Shown here in pieces: positions 53,316-57,902 of a stretch of 57,902 nt of DNA. Each line of letters starts with the position of its first letter. Position 1 is the first letter of the stretch. Where the stretch lies: the NCBI GenBank assembly GCA_028714035.1, contig JAQTNA010000027.1, positions 1 to 57,902 of the forward strand, given 5' to 3'. Source of the DNA: Rhodocyclaceae bacterium (lineage in GTDB: Bacteria > Pseudomonadota > Gammaproteobacteria > Burkholderiales > Rhodocyclaceae). The translations under genes and the position numbers were made by a program. The notes under the pieces are model-generated. The model made no database searches and was not told where the DNA came from. It saw nothing but the letters and a program-made list of their open reading frames with translations.

Positions 53316-54178
53316 GTTTTGTTGAGCGCGGCGTGGTTTTTCCCTGTGCCGGCGAGCGTCTCGTGGGCGTTGTGGCGGTGCCTGAGCGCCCGTTCGATGT
53401 GGGTGTGGTGATCGTGGTGGGCGGTCCCCAATATCGCGCCGGCAGCCATCGCCAGTTCGTGCTTCTTGCGCGGCATCTGGCGGACGCCGGGTATCCGGTG
53501 CTGCGCTTTGATTATCGCGGCATGGGGGACAGTAGCGGCGAGGCTTGCGGGTTCCAGGACGTGGCCCCGGACATTGCCGCGGCGGTGAGTTGTTTGCAGC
53601 AGGAATGTCCGGCCGTGCGCCGCGTCGTGCTGTGGGGCCTTTGCGATGCGGCATCGGCCATCATGATCTACTGCTCGTCCCATCGGGAGCCCGCATTGTC
53701 GGGCCTGATTCTGCTCAATCCATGGGTTAGATCGGAGGCGACCTACGCCAAGGCCCAGGTGAAGCACTATTATGTGCAGCGTCTGTTCCAGATGGATTTC
53801 TGGAAGAAGGTCGTGTACGGCAAGTTCCAGATTCTGGAGTCCTTGAAGGGGGTGCTGGGGGCACTGCGTCAGGCTCGATCTGTGGCTGGTGGCACCGAGA
53901 CCGCAGCCACGTTCCAGGCTCGGATGGCGCAGGGGTTTGCGGCTTATCCCGGAGCGATCCTGCTGATCCTCAGCGGTCGGGACCTCACCGCGCGGGAGTT
54001 CGTCGAGTATGCACGCACGAGCGGCATGTGGACGCAAATGAACAAGCGGGAGCGACTCCGGCAGCTTGGCCTGCCGGAGTCTGATCACACATTTTCCTCT
54101 GCCGAATGGCGGGATGAGGTCGAGGACGCCACCCTTTCCTTTCTTGGTGAACTGGAGCCCCAATGCGCCGTGTCTTGA
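53312..54178 (+). CDS. XrtA-associated alpha/beta hydrolase 1 with Cys at the nucleophile position
   Basis: The 288-residue protein shows a full alpha/beta hydrolase fold: VIVVGGPQYRAGSHRQFVLL, then RFDYRGMGDSSGE and the elbow VLWGLCDAASAIMIY with Cys111 where serine is usual. A possible acid lies in LILSGRDLTAREF and a His in LPESDHTFSSAEW. A Cys-Asp-His triad, as in dienelactone hydrolase, is plausible. It could act as thioesterase or acyltransferase on ACP-bound substrate. It overlaps hydrolase 2 by 4 bp and the next glycosyltransferase by 16 bp. Confidence 0.85.
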   Translation: MSFVERGVVFPCAGERLVGVVAVPERPFDVGVVIVVGGPQYRAGSHRQFVLLARHLADAGYPVLRFDYRGMGDSSGEACGFQDVAPDIAAAVSCLQQECPAVRRVVLWGLCDAASAIMIYCSSHREPALSGLILLNPWVRSEATYAKAQVKHYYVQRLFQMDFWKKVVYGKFQILESLKGVLGALRQARSVAGGTETAATFQARMAQGFAAYPGAILLILSGRDLTAREFVEYARTSGMWTQMNKRERLRQLGLPESDHTFSSAEWRDEVEDATLSFLGELEPQCAVS

Positions 54179-55425
54179 TGATTGCCTATCATTTTCCGCC
54201 GATGGCGGGTGGCAGCGGCATTCAGCGTACCCTGAGATTTGTCCAGCATCTTCCCTCGTGCGGATGGGAGCCGCTGGTCCTGACTGTCCACCCGCGCGCC
54301 TATGAAAGAACGGGCTCGGACTTGCTGCGGGAGGTGCCGGAAGGGGTTGTCGTACATCGTGCGTTTGCCCTGGATACGGCGCGTCACCTTTCCGTGGCTG
54401 GCCGCTATTTCGGCTCCATGGCGCGGCCGGACCGTTGGGTGAGTTGGCGCCTGGGTGCCATTCCGGAAGGCCTGCGCATGATTCGCCAGTACAAGCCGGA
54501 CGTCATCTGGTCTACCTATCCGATTGCCACGGCCCATTCCATTGCCGCAGAACTGCACGCCCGCACCAAGCTGCCCTGGATTGCCGACTTCAGGGATCCC
54601 ATGGCGCAGGATGGCTATCCCTCCGATCCGAAGACCTGGAAAAGTTTCAAGCGCATCGAAGAAAGCGCGGTACACGGCGCGCGCTACTCCGTCTTTACCA
54701 CCCCGGGCGCGGTGAGGATGTATCGGCAGCGCTATCCGGAGGCCGCTGACCGGATCGTCCTGTTGGAGAACGGTTATGACGAGGAAAGCTTCACGGGGAT
54801 AACGGCGCGGCAGCCTCTGGTCCCGGGTGCAGTGGTTCTGTTGCACAGCGGCATCGTCTACCCCGAAGAGCGGGACCCGCGCCCCCTGTTTGTTGCTTTG
54901 GCGCGGCTCAAGGAAGCAGGCGTTATCCAGCCCGAAAACTTCCGGCTGCGGTTCCGTGCCGCCCTGCATGAAGCGCTCTTGCGTGGATTGGCGCAGGAGC
55001 ATGGCCTGGATGCGTTTGTGGAAATATGCCCCCCGGTAGGATATCGCGAGGCTCTGGAGGAAATGATGCGCGCCGACGCCTTGCTGGTGATGCAGTCATC
55101 GGGATGCAATGACCAGATTCCGGCCAAAATCTACGAGTATCTGCGCGCGAACCGGCCCATCCTGGGGCTTGCCGACCCCGGCGGGGATACCGCGGGGGTG
55201 ATGCGCAATGCGGGACTGGAGGCGATCGCGCGGCTTGATTCTGCGGATGAAATCGAACAACTGCTGCCCAGGTTCCTGAACAGCCTGCGGGAAGGCTCGG
55301 CCACGTTGCCCCTGCGCGATGCCGTCGAGCGCTCATCCCGACGGGGGAGAACCGCGTCACTGCTGCCCTTGCTGGAGGCTGCCGCGAGCGGCGGTGAAAT
55401 CCCCGTTGTCCGAGCCCGGGGTTGA
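54163..55425 (+). CDS. Glycosyltransferase, GT4-like
   Basis: The 420-residue GT-B protein opens with RVLMIAYHFPPMAGGSGIQR, an opening typical of exopolysaccharide GT4-like enzymes. WIADFRDPMAQDGYPSD is the conserved acceptor-side block, and QIPAKIYEYLRANRPILGLA forms the donor-site helix. It overlaps the end of hydrolase 1 by 16 bp, so it is coupled to the ACP-hydrolase genes. It may glycosylate a unit that carries the ACP-derived group. Confidence 0.86.
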   Translation: MRRVLMIAYHFPPMAGGSGIQRTLRFVQHLPSCGWEPLVLTVHPRAYERTGSDLLREVPEGVVVHRAFALDTARHLSVAGRYFGSMARPDRWVSWRLGAIPEGLRMIRQYKPDVIWSTYPIATAHSIAAELHARTKLPWIADFRDPMAQDGYPSDPKTWKSFKRIEESAVHGARYSVFTTPGAVRMYRQRYPEAADRIVLLENGYDEESFTGITARQPLVPGAVVLLHSGIVYPEERDPRPLFVALARLKEAGVIQPENFRLRFRAALHEALLRGLAQEHGLDAFVEICPPVGYREALEEMMRADALLVMQSSGCNDQIPAKIYEYLRANRPILGLADPGGDTAGVMRNAGLEAIARLDSADEIEQLLPRFLNSLREGSATLPLRDAVERSSRRGRTASLLPLLEAAASGGEIPVVRARG

Positions 55426-55429
55426 TACG

Positions 55430-56143
55430 ATGTCCAGGGCCGGCACACTCCTTGTACTGCTTGCTCTTTCATTGGCTGCGGGACTTGCCCGTGCCGATGA
55501 ATACTCCTGCGGGCTGCTGAGCTACTCCGGGCAGTATGGCCCCTATGACTACCGGGTGGACAAGGGCAATCTCCCGATCGTCGAGGGGGCGCACTTCACG
55601 CCCGATGTGGAGGCCCTGCGTCACGGGAAGTCTGCACCCCTTGGCGGAGATATTGACTACACCCTGCGCGCCTTCCCGAATCATCATCGAGCCTTGTTGT
55701 CAATGATGAAACTGGGTGAGCGGCTCAACGTCAACAAGGTGCCGGGGGCAAACTGGAACGTCGAATGTTACTTTGACCGCGCCATACGCTGGCGGCCCGA
55801 TGACGGCACCGTGCGGATGATTTATGGCGTCTGGCTGGTGAAACATGGCAGGGGGAAGGACAGTATTCCCCAGCTCGAAAAAGCGGCGGAACTCGATGGG
55901 GATGTGCCCAACGTGACGTATAACTTGGGGCTGGTCTATCTCGACTTGAAGGACTACGACAAGGCTTTGCGTTATGCCCAGAAGGCCTACATGGCAGGAT
56001 TTCCCTTGCCGGGGCTGCGGGATAAATTGAAGGCGGTCGGGAAATGGGTGCCGCCTGATGCGACCCAGGGCAACGGCCGGCCCGTCGCGGCGCCCGAGGA
56101 AACTGTGAAGGGCGCTCCGCAAGGTGAAAACAAAACCCCATGA
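55430..56143 (+). CDS. Secreted TPR-repeat protein
   Basis: The 237-residue protein has a signal peptide (TLLVLLALSLAAGLARA, cleavage near residue 22). Tetratricopeptide-like repeats fill the second half (VRMIYGVWLVKHGRGKDSIP, VTYNLGLVYLDLKDYDKALR). The N-terminal domain with four or so Tyr/Gly-rich segments (CGLLSYSGQYGPYDYRVDKG) is not a family I can name. It is likely periplasmic and may scaffold polymer assembly or export. It starts 4 bp after the glycosyltransferase. Confidence 0.8.
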   Translation: MSRAGTLLVLLALSLAAGLARADEYSCGLLSYSGQYGPYDYRVDKGNLPIVEGAHFTPDVEALRHGKSAPLGGDIDYTLRAFPNHHRALLSMMKLGERLNVNKVPGANWNVECYFDRAIRWRPDDGTVRMIYGVWLVKHGRGKDSIPQLEKAAELDGDVPNVTYNLGLVYLDLKDYDKALRYAQKAYMAGFPLPGLRDKLKAVGKWVPPDATQGNGRPVAAPEETVKGAPQGENKTP

Positions 56144-56208
56144 TGCAAGTGAACCGCAGGCGCCATCACAAGAGAATGGCCCGATAAACGCTGATTTCGA
56201 GATAGACC

Positions 56209-57387
56209 ATGTATTTCCAATTCATACGGGCGTTCCTGGCGTTTGTGTTGTTTCTGGCCGGATCGGTCTCGGCCAAGCAGCCTCCGGCGCCGGTTTCCGG
56301 CCCCACCATCCTGCATGTGGGCAAAGGGCAGGAGTTTGCCACGGTCGCAGCCGCAGCCGCGATGGCCAAGGACGGAGACATCGTGGAAATCGAGGCGGGG
56401 GACTACTGGCGGGATGTGGCGGTCTGGAAACAGAACAAGCTGACGTTGCGAGGCGTTCATGGCCGCGTGCGCATGATTGCCGCGGGAGCTTCTGCCGAGG
56501 GGAAGGCGATCTGGGTTCTGCGCGGCGGGGACTTTCTCGTGGAGAACATAGAGTTTTCCGGCGTACGGGTGGCTGACAAGAACGGTGCGGGCATCCGCTT
56601 CGAACAGGGCCGGCTCGTGGTGAAAAACTGCGTCTTTGAAGACAGTGAGAACGGCATACTCACCGCCAACGACAAGAATGCGGAACTGGATATTGAAGGA
56701 AGCGAATTCGGCCGCAACGGCGCGGGGGACGGTCGGAGCCACAATCTTTACGTCGGCGCCATCCGCAAACTGACGGTGACGGGCAGTTATTTCCATCATG
56801 CCCGCATCGGCCATCTGCTCAAATCCCGGGCGCGGGAAAACCACATTTTTTATAATCGGCTGACGGACGAACTGGGTGGAACCGCCAGTTACGAGCTGGA
56901 GTTTCCCAACGGCGGCATGGCATACGTTGTCGGCAACATCATCCAGCAAGGGTCTCAGACGGATAATCCTCATGTCATTTCGTTCGGTGTGGAGGGCTAT
57001 ACCTGGCCACGCAACGAGTTGTACCTGGTCCACAATACCTTGGTGGATGACAGGCCCGCCAACGGGGTTTTCCTGCGTGTCTCGCCGGGTTCTCAACTGG
57101 TCATGGCCGTCAACAACCTGTTGATAGGAAAAGGCAAGCTGGAGACCGCGGGGCCGGGGGTGTATCAGGCGAACTTCAATGTGAATTGGGGGGATGTGGC
57201 GCTGGCGACACGATACGATTATCGGCTGGTTGCGAATTCCCCCGTCGTCGGCAAGGCCGTGGAGCTCGGCGAGGCGAATGGGGTCAGGCTGCGCCCGGAC
57301 CGTGAATATGCCCATCCTCATGGCACACGGCCAATTCCCGCGGGCACCCGGCTCAACCCGGGGGCGGTGCAGTCCGTGGTGCCCTAA
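56209..57387 (+). CDS. Secreted right-handed beta-helix protein
   Basis: The 392-residue protein has a signal peptide (AFLAFVLFLAGSVSA). It begins with ILHVGKGQEFATVAAAAAMA, the opening of the pectate-lyase/polysaccharide-epimerase-like beta-helix group. Repeated turns such as FLVENIEFSGVRVADKNGAG and LVVKNCVFEDSENGILTAND follow. It may be a lyase, epimerase or binding protein for the polymer; no catalytic residues can be assigned. It follows the TPR gene by 65 bp and is the last gene of the locus. Confidence 0.82.
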   Translation: MYFQFIRAFLAFVLFLAGSVSAKQPPAPVSGPTILHVGKGQEFATVAAAAAMAKDGDIVEIEAGDYWRDVAVWKQNKLTLRGVHGRVRMIAAGASAEGKAIWVLRGGDFLVENIEFSGVRVADKNGAGIRFEQGRLVVKNCVFEDSENGILTANDKNAELDIEGSEFGRNGAGDGRSHNLYVGAIRKLTVTGSYFHHARIGHLLKSRARENHIFYNRLTDELGGTASYELEFPNGGMAYVVGNIIQQGSQTDNPHVISFGVEGYTWPRNELYLVHNTLVDDRPANGVFLRVSPGSQLVMAVNNLLIGKGKLETAGPGVYQANFNVNWGDVALATRYDYRLVANSPVVGKAVELGEANGVRLRPDREYAHPHGTRPIPAGTRLNPGAVQSVVP

Positions 57388-57630
57388 GCCTGAGGGGCGG
57401 GTAGTAGGCGAGGGATGCCGGGAGTTCGCCGGTAATTGGCAGTAGGGCGGTTTCGCCGGAAGGGGGCATCTCCCTGGTCCCTCGCCACGGGCATCACGCT
57501 CTGCCTCAGGGCAATCGCATGAATGCCGGCATCGTAAACCCATGACATAAGCCGTTTACGATCAACAGGTTACAAGGGATCTGTTCACAGTGCTTTGATT
57601 TGTATATATTTCTGTCTTTTTGGGTGGGCC

Positions 57631-57780
57631 ATGGAGACGGAAAAGACGTTGCGGCTGGGGGACGTGTTTGTCGGGATTCGCGATCCGAGGCAGGGCACCA
57701 AGGTGGTGCACGACTTGGTGGAGCTGCTGGTGGTGGCGGTTACTGCGGTGCTGGTGGGGGCGGATACCTTCGTCGAGATG
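57631..57780 (+). pseudogene. ISAs1-family transposase, 5' fragment
   Basis: From the ATG at 57631 about 50 codons read LRLGDVFVGIRDPRQGTKVV and HDLVELLVVAVTAVLVGADT, the N-terminus of ISAs1-family (DDE) transposases, which are normally about 370-400 residues. The similarity stops at FVEM (57780). The frame then continues in unrelated sequence to a TGA at 57817-57819. The gene is therefore broken by whatever begins near 57779. Confidence 0.78.
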
Positions 57781-57902
57781 TTAGCAACAAATAAAACTGT
57801 CCGGTGCTGTAGCAAATGAGTTGTCCGCTTTTTCCGGGGAGGGGAAAGCGGTGTAGGGCGAAGCCCGGAGCCGGTTTCCCCTCCCCGGGCGGCCGCGGCG
57901 GA
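57779..57902. mobile_element. Left end of a second mobile element (possibly IS21-like), partial
   Basis: Sequence beginning TGTTAGCAACAAATAAAACT at 57779 replaces the expected transposase codons. Two related blocks, AAATAAAACTGTCCG (57789) and CAAATGAGTTGTCCGC (57813), resemble the multiple terminal repeats of IS21-type elements, which begin with TG. The family is a guess, because only 124 bp are visible and no transposase gene is reached. Confidence 0.4.
57834..57888. repeat. Perfect 14-bp inverted repeat
   Basis: CCGGGGAGGGGAAA (57834-57847) is matched by its reverse complement TTTCCCCTCCCCGG (57875-57888), with a 27-bp loop. It lies within the presumed second mobile element and could be a transcription stop or part of the element's end. 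Confidence 0.65.

Noticed and set aside
14211-57387. PEP-CTERM substrate protein
   Set aside because: I looked for a C-terminal PEP motif, hydrophobic stretch and basic tail in the secreted proteins of the window and found none.

Overview
The window comes from the chromosome of a GC-rich betaproteobacterium, most likely of the Rhodocyclales/Nitrosomonadales type. The evidence is the codon usage, an fds-type soluble formate dehydrogenase, heme d1 (cytochrome cd1 nitrite reductase) maturation genes behind a perfect FNR/Dnr box, and a large exosortase A (XrtA, 'EpsH') exopolysaccharide locus. No rRNA, tRNA or CRISPR array was seen.

Layout. (1) 1-4904, minus strand: LysR regulator, OFA-family formate/oxalate-type transporter, fdsG and fdsB. 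The fds operon is cut at the 3' end of fdsB by an IS110-family element, whose transposase C-terminus forms the left edge. (2) 5067-10983, housekeeping: HIT protein, a conserved hypothetical and grxD on plus; nnr, an EamA transporter, nadC and moeA as a minus-strand operon. (3) 11074-13945: FNR/Dnr box, nirJ and nirN for heme d1 maturation. (4) 14211-36170, plus strand: the core XrtA locus. It encodes an outer-membrane export lipoprotein, Wzz-type chain-length protein, tyrosine autokinase, beta-barrel, AAA ATPase, UDP-GlcNAc 2-epimerase, two polysaccharide deacetylases, a FemAB-like transferase, four glycosyltransferases, an exosortase A-EpsI fusion, an asparagine-synthase-type amidotransferase, a methyltransferase, an O-antigen-ligase-like protein and an acyltransferase. 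(5) 51705-36204, minus strand, convergent with region 4: three related GNAT (BioF2/CelD-like) acyltransferases, a DegT-type PLP enzyme, a large SGNH acyltransferase, an AMP-forming ligase, a PLP decarboxylase, a second asparagine-synthase-like protein without the glutaminase Cys, a Gfo/Idh/MocA-SDR fusion and a glycosyltransferase. (6) 52229-57387, plus strand: an acyl carrier protein, two alpha/beta hydrolases with altered nucleophile elbows, a glycosyltransferase, a secreted TPR protein and a secreted right-handed beta-helix protein. (7) 57631-57902: the 5' remnant of an ISAs1-family transposase, apparently interrupted by a second mobile element.

How the genes work together. Regions 4-6 look like one exopolysaccharide and protein-sorting island. 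Region 4 makes, exports and length-controls a polysaccharide, and carries the exosortase that processes PEP-CTERM proteins. Regions 5 and 6 look like a decoration module: AMP ligase, ACP, decarboxylase, amide-forming synthetase and several acyl or aminoacyl transferases could build and attach a carrier-bound acyl or aminoacyl group. The chemistry of that module is the least understood part of the window. I see no priming glycosyltransferase, no Wzx-type flippase, no prsK/prsR regulators and no PEP-CTERM substrate protein here, so these must be encoded elsewhere if the system works.
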